A DNA stretch of 64,000 nt from an uncultured Mucispirillum sp. (lineage in GTDB: Bacteria; Chrysiogenota; Deferribacteres; Deferribacterales; Mucispirillaceae), in assembly GCA_944326705.1 (NCBI GenBank), contig CALVEY010000005.1:1-64000 (forward strand), given 5' to 3'. This document shows, in pieces, positions 26,586 through 37,110 of this stretch. A program made the translations under genes and the position numbers. The notes below the pieces were generated by a model. The model ran no database searches. It was not told the origin of the DNA and saw nothing but the letters and a program-made list of their open reading frames with translations. Position 1 is the stretch's first letter; each line of letters starts with the position of its first letter.

Positions 26586-27282
26586 TAATCTCCTTTAATA
26601 TTGCTTCTGCTGCATAAGCTGGGTCATCAGCTGCCGTAATAGGTCTGCCAATAACTATATAATCAGAGCCAAGATGTAAAGCATCTTTTGGCGTAACAAC
26701 TCTTTTTTGGTCTGTAATATCAGCTCCTGCTGGTCTGATACCTGGTGTTACAGTAATAAAATCACTGCCTAAGTTTTCTTTAATGATTTTAGTTTCTTTT
26801 GCACTAGAAACAACGCCGTCAAGACCGCATTCTTTAGCAAAACCTGCTAATTTTAAAACATAGTCGGTAGCTGAAAATCCATTTATACCATATTCTAATA
26901 AATGACTGTCATCTAAACTTGTAAGCACAGTAACGCCTATTAATAATGGTTTTACAAGGTTTTTTCTACTGCATTCATTTTGCAGTTCTTCCACACATTT
27001 CTGCATCATCTGCCTGCCACCCTGAGTGTGAATATTTATTATATCCGCACCATAATTGGCAGCTGCAGAAACAGCACGGGAAGCAGTATTTGGTATATCA
27101 TGAAATTTTAAATCAAGAAATACTTTTTTATTTTCTGATTTCAGCCAGTCTATAATAGCAGGACCGCTTGAAACAAAAAGCTCTAAGCCTACTTTATAAT
27201 AAGAAATATTTGAGCCTACTTTTTTTACAAGCTCTTTAGCTTTATTAATATTATCAAAATCTAATGCTGTAATTATTTCCAT
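26578..27282 (-). CDS. pyrF: Orotidine 5'-phosphate decarboxylase
   Basis: 234 aa, type 1 family. It decarboxylates OMP to UMP. The catalytic motif DLKFHDIPNTA holds the Lys and Asp residues. The stop overlaps the pyrE start. It lies 63 bases after rnfB, one of the larger gaps of the run, in which I see no terminator. Confidence 0.96.
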   Translation of the reverse strand: MEIITALDFDNINKAKELVKKVGSNISYYKVGLELFVSSGPAIIDWLKSENKKVFLDLKFHDIPNTASRAVSAAANYGADIINIHTQGGRQMMQKCVEELQNECSRKNLVKPLLIGVTVLTSLDDSHLLEYGINGFSATDYVLKLAGFAKECGLDGVVSSAKETKIIKENLGSDFITVTPGIRPAGADITDQKRVVTPKDALHLGSDYIVIGRPITAADDPAYAAEAILKEINE

Positions 27283-27345
27283 ATTAAACCCCGTTAACCC
27301 ATTTTTACTACACTATCATATTATTTTAAAAACTTCAATTTATAT

Positions 27346-28119
27346 TTATATTTTTATTGTATCACTTGGACACACTTCTTCACACTTACCACAGTTAATA
27401 CACTTATTATAATCAATAGATGCAAGAAAATTATTTACATGAATTGCATCATATTCACAAGCTTTTTCACATAATTTACAGCCTACACAGCCTGTATTGC
27501 AAAACTTTTTCTGCAGACCGCCCTTTTCTGTTGAAAGGCAGGCAACATTAACTTTATGCTCACTTTCTAAAAATATTAAGTGTTTAGGACACTCTGCAAC
27601 ACATAACCCGCAGCCTGTACATTTTTCATAATCTACTTCTGCAAAACCATTTTTTCCAACATGTATTGCATCAAATGGACATGCTTTTTCACATGTTCCA
27701 CCACCAACACAGCCATATTTACATGCTTTTATACCGCCATCATACTGACTCATTAAAAGGCAGTCATTAGGTCCAAAATATTCATATCTGTTTTGGCAGC
27801 TGATACCACCTGTGCACCTGACATAAGCTTTTTTCTTTACACTTTCAGTGCTTTCAAGTCCTAATAAGCTTGATATATTTTTAATTTCATTTTCTTTTAA
27901 AGCAGCGCACAGACTTACTGGTGCAGTGCCTTCACAAATTGCTTTTGCTAATGCTGCACAGCCTGCATATCCACATGCTCCACAGTTTGCTCCTGATAAC
28001 ATATCTTTTACTACTTCTATTCTTTCATCTTTTACTACATAAAAATATTTAGAAGCAAAGGCAAGCCCGCTGCCTGCAATAAGACCTATAATACCTAATA
28101 CTAATACTGCCTCTATCAT
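27346..28119 (-). CDS. rnfB: Rnf complex subunit RnfB
   Basis: 257 aa. An N-terminal membrane anchor (1-25) is followed by a CxxCxxxxC cluster (GANCGACGYAGC) and two or more ferredoxin-type 4Fe-4S motifs (for example CTGCGLCVAECPKH and CINCGKCEEVCPSD). RnfB is the likely entry point for electrons from ferredoxin. Last gene of rnfCDGEAB, two bases after rnfA. Confidence 0.96.
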   Translation of the reverse strand: MIEAVLVLGIIGLIAGSGLAFASKYFYVVKDERIEVVKDMLSGANCGACGYAGCAALAKAICEGTAPVSLCAALKENEIKNISSLLGLESTESVKKKAYVRCTGGISCQNRYEYFGPNDCLLMSQYDGGIKACKYGCVGGGTCEKACPFDAIHVGKNGFAEVDYEKCTGCGLCVAECPKHLIFLESEHKVNVACLSTEKGGLQKKFCNTGCVGCKLCEKACEYDAIHVNNFLASIDYNKCINCGKCEEVCPSDTIKI

Positions 28120-28120
28120 A

Positions 28121-28699
28121 CTATTTCACCATACCTGAAAAACCCATAAATGCAAGAGAAAGTATACCTGCCATAATAAAAACTATAGGCATTCCTTGAA
28201 AATATTTAGGTACTGCAGAATAAGCTATTCTTTCTCTTAAGCCTGCAAATAAAATTAATGCAAGCCCAAAACCTGCTGCTGTTCCAAAGCTGAATATAAG
28301 CATCTCTATAAAAGAATATTTAAACTGTACATTTAATAATGCTACACCTAAAACTGCACAATTAGTTGTAATAAGCGGCAGATATATTCCTAAACCTGAA
28401 TAAAGCTCCGGCAGAGTTTTTTCTATTACCATTTCTACAAACTGAACAAGTGATGCAATTATTAATATAAAAACAATAGTTCTTAAATATTCAAGAGATA
28501 ATGGCACTAATATATATCTATCTATTAAAAAAGATACAACAGCAGATATTGTCATAACAAATGCTACTGATAAACTCATACCAACAGCAGTTTCTGTACT
28601 TTTTGATACTCCCATAAATGGGCATATTCCTAAAAATCTGCTTAAAACTATATTATTTACTAATGCGGCACCAACAAAAAGAAGAAGTAAATGTTCCAT
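28121..28699 (-). CDS. rnfA: Rnf complex subunit RnfA
   Basis: 192 aa, six predicted membrane helices, homologous to NqrE. The family motif NNIVLSRFLGICPFMGVS near the N-terminus includes the Cys that binds an iron-sulfur centre in the membrane core. Its ATG overlaps the rnfE stop. Confidence 0.95.
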   Translation of the reverse strand: MEHLLLLFVGAALVNNIVLSRFLGICPFMGVSKSTETAVGMSLSVAFVMTISAVVSFLIDRYILVPLSLEYLRTIVFILIIASLVQFVEMVIEKTLPELYSGLGIYLPLITTNCAVLGVALLNVQFKYSFIEMLIFSFGTAAGFGLALILFAGLRERIAYSAVPKYFQGMPIVFIMAGILSLAFMGFSGMVK

Positions 28700-29298
28700 T
28701 ATTTTTCACCTTTCATTCTGCTGTCAATAAACTGTTTGCCTGCAAATAAAAACCCTAAAAATAAAAAAGCTCCAGGGGGCATAACAGCAATTAAAAGCGG
28801 ATTATAAGAAGAAAGCATTACTGGCATATTAAAAAATGTTCCTGCTCCAATAATTTCTCTAAAAGAGCCAAGTATAAACAATGCTATTGTAAATCCTATA
28901 CCAACACTAAGTCCGTCAATTAATGAATATAATGGATTATTTTTTGATGCAAACGCCTCTGCTCTGCCTAATACAATGCAGTTTACAACAATTAATGGTA
29001 TAAATATTCCTAAAACTTTATGCAGGGAATAAAAATTTGCTTTCATCATCTGGTCAATAATTGTAACAAAACATGCTATAACAACAATATATGCTGGTAT
29101 TCTTACATTTTTAGTAATATACTTTGCAATTAATGATATAACTAAATTAGAGCCTGTTAAAACTGCAGTAGTTGCAAGCCCCATACCAAGAGCGTTTACA
29201 GCACTTGTTGTAACTGCTAAAGTAGGACAAAGACCAAGCATCTGTTTAAAAATAGCATTATTACTATATAAACCATTTGTTATAATATTTTTTATCAT
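28699..29298 (-). CDS. rnfE: Rnf complex subunit RnfE
   Basis: 199 aa, six predicted helices, homologous to NqrD and to RnfA in inverted topology. The motif NAIFKQMLGLCPTLAVT carries the matching Cys. It overlaps rnfA by one base, as is usual for these paired membrane subunits. Confidence 0.95.
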   Translation of the reverse strand: MIKNIITNGLYSNNAIFKQMLGLCPTLAVTTSAVNALGMGLATTAVLTGSNLVISLIAKYITKNVRIPAYIVVIACFVTIIDQMMKANFYSLHKVLGIFIPLIVVNCIVLGRAEAFASKNNPLYSLIDGLSVGIGFTIALFILGSFREIIGAGTFFNMPVMLSSYNPLLIAVMPPGAFLFLGFLFAGKQFIDSRMKGEK

Positions 29299-29299
29299 A

Positions 29300-29845
29300 T
29301 CATTTACCTATTGCACTATTTATAACTTTTAAACTGTCTTTAACACCTGCAGCTACAGCTCTTGGGCTGATTGTTGCTCCGCTGAACTGCTCAATTGTGC
29401 CGCCGTCTTTTTTTACAGCTATTTTATCATTTACAGTAAAGCCTTTAAATAAATCTAAAAATGATTTACTTGTTATTTTATCCCCAAGACCTGGTGTTTC
29501 AGAATGATAAATTACAGCAACACCAGATACTGCGCCTTTGCTATCTGTGCCTGTTAAAATTGATACAGCACCGCCATATCCTTGAGTATTTATTACATTT
29601 ACAGCATAGCCTGTAATTGTGCCGTTATCTTTAGCTATAAATATTTTTTGGTTATTTATTATTTCATAATCCTTATCAGGCTCATTATTATGATAAGGCA
29701 GTATAGATTTAAAAGCATTTAAAATTTCCTGCCTTTCCTGATAAGCTATCTTATCTTTTGTAAAAGAATATGATAAAGCAAGCATTATACCTGCTAATAC
29801 TGTTATTATTGTTATGGTAAATACAGATTTAAAAAAGCTGTTCAT
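29300..29845 (-). CDS. rnfG: Rnf complex subunit RnfG
   Basis: 181 aa from MNSFFKSVFTI; an earlier start would lie deeper in rnfD and lacks the anchor at the N-terminus. One membrane anchor is followed by an FMN-binding domain exposed outside. The flavinylation motif is SGATISPRAV, where the second-last Thr/Ser residues are the normal covalent FMN site. It overlaps the rnfD end by 17 bases. Confidence 0.94.
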   Translation of the reverse strand: MNSFFKSVFTITIITVLAGIMLALSYSFTKDKIAYQERQEILNAFKSILPYHNNEPDKDYEIINNQKIFIAKDNGTITGYAVNVINTQGYGGAVSILTGTDSKGAVSGVAVIYHSETPGLGDKITSKSFLDLFKGFTVNDKIAVKKDGGTIEQFSGATISPRAVAAGVKDSLKVINSAIGK

Positions 29846-30809
29846 CTCTATCTCCAAACACTTTTGGTCTAAAAAATTTATCAAGAATAGGTGTAAACGC
29901 GTTCATAATTAATATTGCAAACCCTACCCCTTCAGGATAGCCGCCATAAACCCTGATACATACTGTTAAAATACCGCAGCCTATACCAAAAAGGATTTTG
30001 CCTGCCCAGTACATAGGGCTTGTAGAATAATCTGTCGCCATAAAAAAAGCACCAAGCAAAAGACCGCCGCTTATAATATGATTATAAGGGGAAATAGTAA
30101 TGTTAGAATCAATACTATTTAATATAAATGTAAAAACAAAAACAGTGCCTATAAAAGATACGGGAATATGCCATGAAATTATTCTTTTATACATTAAAAA
30201 TAAACCACCAATAATTAAAGCAAGTGGAGAAATCTCACCTAATGAGCCCCCTGCAGAAATTAAAAGCTGATGATAATCTATATTTATGTGGTTAATAATG
30301 CCGTAAGCTGACAAATCTGTTTTTGCATTTCCAAGCATAGTTGCACCACTTAATGCATCTATATTAGAATAAAGGGGCTCTTGAAAAGATGTCATAAGAG
30401 CTGGAAATGATATTAAAAGCACCATTCTGCCTGTTAAAGCAGGGTTAAACGGATTCTGCCCAAGACCACCAAACACCATTTTACCTACTATTATTGCAAA
30501 AAATACACCAATGAATGCCGTCCATAAAGGCAAGCCTGGCGGAAGAGTAAGAGCAAGTAAAAGTCCTGTTAATACTGCACTTAAATCATTTATTGTAGTT
30601 TTTCTGCCTTGAATTTTACAAAAAATATGCTCTAAAAACACAGCAGAAATAATACACACTGCATATAAGGTTAAAGCATATAAGCCGTAATTTATAATAG
30701 ATATAATAACAGCAGGTAAAAGTGAAATAATAACAAAAAGCATTATTTTAAATGTATCCATACTGCTTCTTATGTGAGGAGCAAAAGTAACATTCATTAA
30801 CTGTTTCAT
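29829..30809 (-). CDS. rnfD: Rnf complex subunit RnfD
   Basis: 326 aa from the ATG just after the rnfC stop. A polytopic subunit homologous to NqrB; covalent FMN is expected at Thr in DALSGATMLG. With the other subunits it couples ferredoxin:NAD electron transfer to ion export; whether sodium or protons are moved cannot be decided by eye. Confidence 0.95.
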   Translation of the reverse strand: MKQLMNVTFAPHIRSSMDTFKIMLFVIISLLPAVIISIINYGLYALTLYAVCIISAVFLEHIFCKIQGRKTTINDLSAVLTGLLLALTLPPGLPLWTAFIGVFFAIIVGKMVFGGLGQNPFNPALTGRMVLLISFPALMTSFQEPLYSNIDALSGATMLGNAKTDLSAYGIINHINIDYHQLLISAGGSLGEISPLALIIGGLFLMYKRIISWHIPVSFIGTVFVFTFILNSIDSNITISPYNHIISGGLLLGAFFMATDYSTSPMYWAGKILFGIGCGILTVCIRVYGGYPEGVGFAILIMNAFTPILDKFFRPKVFGDRDEQLF

Positions 30810-30810
30810 A

Positions 30811-32109
30811 TTATTTGTTTTCCTTTTTCTTAGCAAGAAATATAGTGGCTTTTTTCTTACCTGCTTTTATAGTTTCTGCTAAAAGCCTGCCTGACGGACA
30901 AATATATGAACAGCAGCCACATTCTATACAGCTCATAATTTTTTCATCAACATTTTTTTCAACCATATTATGTAAAAAGTTCTGCTCTAATTCTCTAGGA
31001 ATAAGCCCCATTACACAAACTTCACTGCACTTTCCGCACCTTATACAAGGCAGTATTTTATGTTTTTTCTGGTTTTTTAAAAGCAGCACTCCACCAGTAG
31101 TTTTGATTACAGGAATATCAAGAGAAGCAACTGAGCCGCCAGTCATAGGGCCGCCAAATATCACTTTATGCCCTTTTTTATATTTATTGCCAGTTCTTTC
31201 TAAAAATCTTTCAACAGGCACACCTATTGGCATAAGATAGTTTGCTGCATTTTCAACTTCACCTGCTACTGTTACAATCCTTTCAAAAAGCGGTTTTGAA
31301 AAAACTGCAGCTTCATATAAAGCATTTACAGTTGCTACATTCTGTATTAATACTCCAATATCTGCAGGCAGCCTGCCAGATGGCACTATGCGGCCTAATA
31401 CAGAATATATTAGCTGTTTTTCTCCACCCTGCGGGTATTTTGTTGGCAGAGAAATAATATCTATATTATATTTTTGAGACTGCTGCTTTAAAAGGGCTAT
31501 ACAGTCTTTTTTATTATTTTCAACTGCAATAATACATACACTTGCTTTAACATGCTCTTTTATCATTTTAGCACCAGCAAGTATATTTTCACTTTTTGCA
31601 CGCATTAAAGCATGGTCGCACATTAAATAAGGCTCACACTCTGCTCCATTAATAATCACTGTATCTATTGGCTTATTAGGGTTTAATTTTATATATGTAG
31701 GAAAACCTGCACCACCAAGACCAACTATCCCTGCAAGGCGTGCTAAATCGGATAAATCATTTCCACCATCTAATTTTTTAAAATTAGATGTGTCATCATT
31801 TAATGCTTTTATTGTACAGCCACTGACTTCACCTATTGCTGGGTGATAAACTGTTGATATATCAATTATTTTACCATTTACTGGGCTGTGTATTCTAGAA
31901 GATAAGCCGGCACCACATTCTGCTAAAAGCTGACCTCTTTCCACTTCGTCGCCAATATTAACGACCGCAGATGCAGGCGAACCTATATGCTGAACAAAGG
32001 GGATGAAAAAATCATCCCCTTCCATAATTGTAAAATCTCTAACAGACGATATATCAGATGTTTTATGAGCATCTGGATGAATACCGCCTTTTAAATTAAA
32101 TTCTGTCAT
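30811..32109 (-). CDS. rnfC: Rnf complex subunit RnfC
   Basis: 432 aa, the NADH-binding subunit. The N-terminal SLBB/NQRA-like part contains [14 protein letters not shown] and the nucleotide region; two 4Fe-4S motifs near the C-terminus are [11 protein letters not shown] and [11 protein letters not shown]. First gene of the rnf set, it overlaps the dCMP deaminase gene by 14 bases. rnf thus follows glyA and the deaminase in one run without its own visible promoter. Confidence 0.96.
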   Translation of the reverse strand: MTEFNLKGGIHPDAHKTSDISSVRDFTIMEGDDFFIPFVQHIGSPASAVVNIGDEVERGQLLAECGAGLSSRIHSPVNGKIIDISTVYHPAIGEVSGCTIKALNDDTSNFKKLDGGNDLSDLARLAGIVGLGGAGFPTYIKLNPNKPIDTVIINGAECEPYLMCDHALMRAKSENILAGAKMIKEHVKASVCIIAVENNKKDCIALLKQQSQKYNIDIISLPTKYPQGGEKQLIYSVLGRIVPSGRLPADIGVLIQNVATVNALYEAAVFSKPLFERIVTVAGEVENAANYLMPIGVPVERFLERTGNKYKKGHKVIFGGPMTGGSVASLDIPVIKTTGGVLLLKNQKKHKILPCIRCGKCSEVCVMGLIPRELEQNFLHNMVEKNVDEKIMSCIECGCCSYICPSGRLLAETIKAGKKKATIFLAKKKENK

Positions 32110-32560
32110 TATTTTCTTTTTTATACTGCAGTATGCGAATATCTGTATCTTTTAATAATTCATCTGCTAAACTGTCTTCATAATATTCTTCATAGACTAT
32201 CTTTGCTATTTTTGCATTGATAATCATTTTTGTACATATTGAGCATGGCTTTGTTGTGCAGTAGAGAACTGCTCCCTCTGTTGAAACACCATAAAGGGCT
32301 GCCTGAATAATTGCATTCTGCTCAGCATGAAGCCCTCTGCATAATTCATGGCGTTCTCCACTAGGCACATTAAGTTTCTGCCTAAGACAGCCAGTTACTT
32401 CGCAGTGAGTAACACCAGCTGGTGCTCCATTATAACCTGTCGCAATAACTCTGGTATCTTTTACCAAAACTGCTCCAACATGACGGCGTAAACAGGACGA
32501 ACGAGTCGCTGTCAGTTTTGTCATTTCCATAAAGTAGTCATCCCAGCTGGGTCTTTTCAT
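32096..32560 (-). CDS. Deoxycytidylate deaminase (ComEB type)
   Basis: 154 aa from [10 protein letters not shown], whose ATG is right after the glyA stop. A zinc-dependent deaminase giving dUMP from dCMP. Zinc and catalytic residues are in HAEQNAI and PCSIC. It provides dUMP for thymidylate synthesis; glyA upstream supplies the one-carbon unit, and a dUTPase is coded elsewhere in the window. Confidence 0.93.
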   Translation of the reverse strand: MKRPSWDDYFMEMTKLTATRSSCLRRHVGAVLVKDTRVIATGYNGAPAGVTHCEVTGCLRQKLNVPSGERHELCRGLHAEQNAIIQAALYGVSTEGAVLYCTTKPCSICTKMIINAKIAKIVYEEYYEDSLADELLKDTDIRILQYKKENNDRI

Positions 32561-32561
32561 A

Positions 32562-33818
32562 TTAGTATAACCTTCCTTTGTATAAAGGGTATGCAGCACA
32601 AAGTTCTTTTACTTTGCCTTTAACTTCTGCAATTTTATTATCGTCATTGATATTTTCAAATACATCAGCAATATAGTTACCGATTAATTCCATTTCTTTT
32701 TCTTTCATACCTCTTGTAGTAACTGCTGGAGCACCAATACGTATACCGCTTGTTACAAATGGAGATAATGTTTCAAAAGGAATAGTATTTTTATTAGTTG
32801 TAATATTTGCTTTATCAAGAGCTACTTGACAGTCTTTACCAGTTAAGCCTTTAGATTGAACATCTATTAAAACAAGGTGGTTATCTGTACCACCGGAAAC
32901 TATACGGAAACCTCTGCTTTTAATAGTTTCTGCAAGCTGTTTAGCGTTTTTAACAATTTGAGTTTGGTATGCTTTAAATTCATCACTTAATGCTTCTTTG
33001 AAAGCAACAGCTTTACCAGCAATTACATGCATTAATGGACCGCCCTGCATACCTGGGAATACTTGAGAGTTAATAGCTTTTTCATACTGAGCTTTTGCAA
33101 GTATCATACCGCCTCTTGGGCCTCTTAATGTTTTGTGTGTTGTAGTTGTAACAATATCTGCATAAGGAACTGGGTTTTCATGAACTCCTGCTGCAACAAG
33201 ACCAGCAATGTGAGCCATATCCACCATTAATACTGCACCTACAATATCTGCAATTTTTCTAAACTGAGCAAAATCAATAGCTCTTGGATATGCACTTGCA
33301 CCTGCGATTATTAATTTTGGTTTATTTTCAACTGCTAATTTTTCAACTTCATCATAATCTATAGTTTCTGTATCTTTAGTTACACCGTAAGGGATAACAT
33401 TAAAGAATTTACCAGAAAAGTTTACAGGGCTTCCATGAGTTAAGTGGCCGCCGTGAGATAAGTTCATACCTAAAATAGTATCACCGCTTTGTAATACAGA
33501 AAAATATGCACCAAAGTTTGCCTGGCTGCCTGAGTGCGGCTGCACATTAACATATTCTGCACCAAAAAGCTGTTTTGCTCTGTCGATAGCAAGCTGCTCT
33601 GCAATATCAACAAATTCACATCCACCATAATAGCGTTTTGCAGGATAACCTTCTGCATATTTGTTAGTTAAAACAGAGCCAACTGCTTCTAATACAGCAG
33701 GGCTTACAAAGTTTTCACTAGCAATAAGCTCAATGTGCTCTTCCTGACGGTTTGCCTCTTTCATTAAGGCATCGTAGATTTCTGGGTCAAATTGTTTTAC
33801 ATGTTCGTAAAGACTCAT
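32562..33818 (-). CDS. glyA: Serine hydroxymethyltransferase
   Basis: 418 aa from the ATG at 33818, ten bases after AAGGAG; a TTG three codons earlier is less likely. It interconverts serine and glycine with tetrahydrofolate. The PLP lysine is in [14 protein letters not shown]. The order rpiB-glyA-dCMP deaminase is a common bacterial arrangement. Confidence 0.97.
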   Translation of the reverse strand: MSLYEHVKQFDPEIYDALMKEANRQEEHIELIASENFVSPAVLEAVGSVLTNKYAEGYPAKRYYGGCEFVDIAEQLAIDRAKQLFGAEYVNVQPHSGSQANFGAYFSVLQSGDTILGMNLSHGGHLTHGSPVNFSGKFFNVIPYGVTKDTETIDYDEVEKLAVENKPKLIIAGASAYPRAIDFAQFRKIADIVGAVLMVDMAHIAGLVAAGVHENPVPYADIVTTTTHKTLRGPRGGMILAKAQYEKAINSQVFPGMQGGPLMHVIAGKAVAFKEALSDEFKAYQTQIVKNAKQLAETIKSRGFRIVSGGTDNHLVLIDVQSKGLTGKDCQVALDKANITTNKNTIPFETLSPFVTSGIRIGAPAVTTRGMKEKEMELIGNYIADVFENINDDNKIAEVKGKVKELCAAYPLYKGRLY

Positions 33819-33849
33819 TGTTTTCAAACTCCTTAAAGCGAAAATTATA

Positions 33850-34281
33850 CTAATCTAAATCTAATTTGCATATACGGCGTTCGTGTCTGCCGCCTTCAAA
33901 TTCTTCTTTTAACCATTCTTTTATCATTTCTTTAGCTATTGGTAAAGCTACAATATTAGCTCCCATTGCTAAAACATTTGCATTGTTATGCTGACGGCTT
34001 AATCTTACACTGTATATATCTGAACATAAAGCAGCTCTTATACCTTTATGTCTGTTTGCTGCAATAGATATGCCTATACCTGTGCCGCAAATAAATATAC
34101 CGCGTTCTGCTTTGCCTTCTAAAATAGTAAGGGCTGCAGTATTTGCATAGTCTGGGTAGTCACATGATTCTTTTGAATAAGTGCCACAATCTATTACATT
34201 ATGGCCCTCTGATTCTAAAAATGCTTTTACATCTTCTTTTAATGTAAAGCCTGCATGGTCTGATACAACAACAATATTCAT
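33850..34281 (-). CDS. rpiB: Ribose 5-phosphate isomerase B
   Basis: 143 aa, of the RpiB/LacA/LacB family. It interconverts ribose 5-phosphate and ribulose 5-phosphate. Motifs VVSDHAGF at the N-terminus and [12 protein letters not shown] for phosphate binding are intact; the catalytic Cys is in ALCSD. It lies 31 bases before glyA. Confidence 0.95.
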   Translation of the reverse strand: MNIVVVSDHAGFTLKEDVKAFLESEGHNVIDCGTYSKESCDYPDYANTAALTILEGKAERGIFICGTGIGISIAANRHKGIRAALCSDIYSVRLSRQHNNANVLAMGANIVALPIAKEMIKEWLKEEFEGGRHERRICKLDLD

Positions 34282-34298
34282 ATTAACCCCAATATTTT

Positions 34299-35075
34299 CT
34301 ATATTTCTGTTTCAGGATATACTTCACTAATTAGTTTATATTCTCTTATAATATTATCATCATCTATTGTAAAGGAAAAACCATTAAACAATATATTTCC
34401 TTTTGTTTCCACAGTAAATCTGTGGGGAATCTGCGTAATAAATCTTTCTATAACACTTTCTGCTTCCATACCTAATACTGAATATTCAGCTCCGCACATT
34501 CCTGCATCAGTTAAATAAAGTGTATTCGTATCTATCATTTTTAAATCATTTGTCTGCACATGGGTATGAGTGCCACATATAACATTTGCTCTGCCTTTTG
34601 CAAAATATCCAAATGCCTGTTTTTCGCTTGTTGCTTCCCCATGAAAATCTACTAAAATAAAAGCATCATCAGGTATCTCTTTATATATATTATTAAATGC
34701 TTCAAATGGACAGTTACTTGTATTTAAAAATACTCTGCCTATAAGATTAATTACACATATTTTCTTGTTTAAAACATCAAAAATTTTATACCCTGCCCCA
34801 GGGAGTTTATCTGATAAATTAGCAGGTCTTATAAACAAATCCCAGTTATCTATAAGAGATATGGTTTCTTTTTTATCCCATGTATGATTGCCTGCTGTCA
34901 TAGCATTTATTCCTGTATCTTTTAATTCATGATACACTTTATCAGTTATACCAAAACCTGCAGCAGAGTTTTCCACATTACCAATAATAAAATCATACTG
35001 ATTATTTGATAAATGGTGCTTAACAGCCTTTCTTCCGCTTCTGCCTACAATATCACCAATAAAAAGCAGTTTCAT
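34299..35075 (-). CDS. ymdB: YmdB-type metallophosphoesterase (TIGR00282 family)
   Basis: 258 aa. Metal ligands are visible in FIGDIVGRSGR, GNVENSAAGFG, GNHTWD and GTHTHVQTND. The family acts as a 2',3'-cyclic nucleotide phosphodiesterase and affects RNA turnover and development in Bacillus. It neighbours the YhaM-type exonuclease, forming a small RNA-metabolism pair. Confidence 0.92.
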   Translation of the reverse strand: MKLLFIGDIVGRSGRKAVKHHLSNNQYDFIIGNVENSAAGFGITDKVYHELKDTGINAMTAGNHTWDKKETISLIDNWDLFIRPANLSDKLPGAGYKIFDVLNKKICVINLIGRVFLNTSNCPFEAFNNIYKEIPDDAFILVDFHGEATSEKQAFGYFAKGRANVICGTHTHVQTNDLKMIDTNTLYLTDAGMCGAEYSVLGMEAESVIERFITQIPHRFTVETKGNILFNGFSFTIDDDNIIREYKLISEVYPETEI

Positions 35076-35082
35076 ATATTTT

Positions 35083-36018
35083 TTATTCCTCAGGTATTAA
35101 CCCATGATTATAAAACTGACGCTCTAATATTCTGTCATACTGGCTCCAGCCGCCTTCTTCCACATTTTCTCTTTCAAATGCCATATTAAATGAATTTATT
35201 CTTGCATCTATATTATCAACATAATGCAGTATAAAAGCTTCTTTTGTTTTTGGACGTTTTGGTGAGCCGTATTCCAATAAACCGTGGTGGCTTGCTATTA
35301 AATGGATAAGCAAATCACGGGCTTTTTTTGGAAAATCAGGTATACTTTCAATATATTTATCTACCATATTTATGCCAAGCAGTAAATGGCCTAAAAGTTT
35401 GCCTTCATCTGTATATTCAAAAGAGTTATCTATATCTATTTCCTGAACTTTGCCTATATCATGAAATAATGCACCCATAATAGTAAGCTCTTTATTAACA
35501 TTTTCTTTGCCGTAAAAATCACATATTAATGCTGATAATTTTACCATAGATAATGTATGCTCTAATAAACCGTGTATATATGCATGGTGAACGCTTTTAG
35601 CAGCAGAACATTTTGTAAAAAGATTATATACATCTTTATCTGCATAAAAAGCATTGCAAAGGCTTTTAAAATAAGAGCTTTTAATATGCTTCTGCAGCAC
35701 TGCTTTTAGCTCATCTTCCATAGCTTTCGCATCTTTATCAGATTTAGGAAGAAATTCATTAGTATCTTCCCCTTCTAATAAAGTCATGTCGCTTACTTTT
35801 AACTGAGTTACACCATTATACTGCTGCAAAGCTCCAGTAACTTCTACTACCTGACCTCTTGCTGGCTCAAATGAAAGCTTGTTGCTGTCAAACATGATAG
35901 CATTCATACTTCCACCTTCCGTATCTGTAAGTGTCATACGAATAAATGGCCTGTTATCTTTAGTAGTATTTGTAATAAGGTTAAAAATCATATATTTTTT
36001 TGTAATGCCTAAATCCAT
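35083..36018 (-). CDS. YhaM-type 3'-5' exonuclease (OB-fold plus HD domain)
   Basis: 311 aa. The N-terminal OB-fold nucleic-acid-binding domain (about 10-80) and the HD hydrolase domain with HAYIHGLLEHTLSMV and FHDIGKVQEID are both intact. YhaM/CBF1 proteins degrade RNA or DNA from the 3' end. It ends seven bases before ymdB and begins directly after the DUF4911 stop. Confidence 0.9.
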   Translation of the reverse strand: MDLGITKKYMIFNLITNTTKDNRPFIRMTLTDTEGGSMNAIMFDSNKLSFEPARGQVVEVTGALQQYNGVTQLKVSDMTLLEGEDTNEFLPKSDKDAKAMEDELKAVLQKHIKSSYFKSLCNAFYADKDVYNLFTKCSAAKSVHHAYIHGLLEHTLSMVKLSALICDFYGKENVNKELTIMGALFHDIGKVQEIDIDNSFEYTDEGKLLGHLLLGINMVDKYIESIPDFPKKARDLLIHLIASHHGLLEYGSPKRPKTKEAFILHYVDNIDARINSFNMAFERENVEEGGWSQYDRILERQFYNHGLIPEE

Positions 36019-36309
36019 TTATATCTCCCTGCCCTGCAGTGCAAATTCATCTACATTCTCAGATTTATCAACTATAATATCTGTAATTGATAAACCTTCC
36101 TGCTGCAATGCCTGCATTACTTCTAATGTAGTTTTATACATAGAGTTTGTTGTAAATACAGCACAGTTGCATGCTTCTTTATCAATAGTGCGTATAAGCC
36201 CTAAACCGCCGTAAGAATCTAATATAGAATTTACAATAATAATATCTTCTTTATTACATGAAAAACGTATTCTTATTGTATAAAACTCTTTATCCACTAC
36301 TCTATACAC
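36019..36309 (-). CDS. DUF4911 domain protein
   Basis: 96 aa. The pattern (IRIRFSCNKEDIIIVNSILDSYGGLGLIRTID) fits DUF4911, a small family with no known function found near yhaM and nus/rib genes in several anaerobes. No signal peptide or catalytic motif is seen. It overlaps the preceding unknown gene by 13 bases. Confidence 0.75.
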   Translation of the reverse strand: MYRVVDKEFYTIRIRFSCNKEDIIIVNSILDSYGGLGLIRTIDKEACNCAVFTTNSMYKTTLEVMQALQQEGLSITDIIVDKSENVDEFALQGREI

Positions 36310-36689
36310 CCAAAATTCATTAATATTACATCAACATTTTCAAGCTTAGCAGCAATAGGCTCTATATTAAAATGTATTGAGTTTTCAAGATATATTCTTT
36401 CAAGTTTTAAATCTTTAACCATATCTAAAAAAATATGAGGATTTCTCTGCACTTCTTGAAAATCTAATAAAAATATACCTTTTTCAAAAAAGATATTATC
36501 TTTTTTAAGATATATTTTTGTATCAAACTCTAACCCTTCCAAAGAAGAAGACACTGCACCATGAGAAAAGAAATCTATTCTGCTGGAGCCGCCCCTTGGA
36601 CGGTTATTTACAAAATCATAATCAATTATTGCAGGGCTGTATTCTACCTGACCAAAATCAATAATAAGTTTTTCTTTATTTTCTTCCAT
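36297..36689 (-). CDS. Unknown conserved-looking protein between nusB and DUF4911
   Basis: 130 aa, soluble, acidic to neutral, no signal peptide, no motif I recognise. It begins with MEENKEKLIIDFGQVEYSP and has alternating hydrophobic strands, suggesting a beta-rich fold. Overlaps with nusB (14 bases) and with the DUF4911 gene (13 bases) show that it is truly translated. A lineage-specific partner of one neighbour is possible. Confidence 0.75.
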   Translation of the reverse strand: MEENKEKLIIDFGQVEYSPAIIDYDFVNNRPRGGSSRIDFFSHGAVSSSLEGLEFDTKIYLKKDNIFFEKGIFLLDFQEVQRNPHIFLDMVKDLKLERIYLENSIHFNIEPIAAKLENVDVILMNFGCIE

Positions 36690-37110
36690 TATCCAACTCT
36701 ATGGAAAATTTATTTTTTACATTTTCCAAAATACCGTTTACAAAAGATGCAGATTTTTCATCTCCATAGTTTTTTGCTAAAGTAACATAGTCATCAATAA
36801 CTGCATAGTATGGAGCATCACCTTCAAAAAGCTCTGATATACCAAGCCTTAAAATACATCTTTCTATTGCTCCGATTCTGTCAATAGTCCAGTTTTTGTT
36901 TATAAGCTCAGATATAATAGCTTCATCTTTTTCTTTATTTTTATATGCAGTTTCAAAAAGTTTATCTGCAAAATCTAATACATCTTCAGCTTCATCTGCA
37001 TATTCAAGTCTGAAAGATGATTTTGTTTCACTAACTGAGTTATCTGCCAAAGTAGCGCTGTAAAGCATTTGTATGGCGTAATCACGCCCTTGTGTTCTTT
37101 TTCTTTTCAT
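36676..37110 (-). CDS. nusB: Transcription antitermination factor NusB
   Basis: 144 aa. It begins KRKRTQGRDYAIQMLYS, the arginine-rich boxA RNA-binding end of NusB, and contains INKNWTIDRIGAIERCILRLG near the C-terminus. With NusE it acts in rRNA antitermination. The ATG overlaps the ribH stop, the common ribH-nusB pairing. Confidence 0.95.
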   Translation of the reverse strand: MKRKRTQGRDYAIQMLYSATLADNSVSETKSSFRLEYADEAEDVLDFADKLFETAYKNKEKDEAIISELINKNWTIDRIGAIERCILRLGISELFEGDAPYYAVIDDYVTLAKNYGDEKSASFVNGILENVKNKFSIELDNGRK

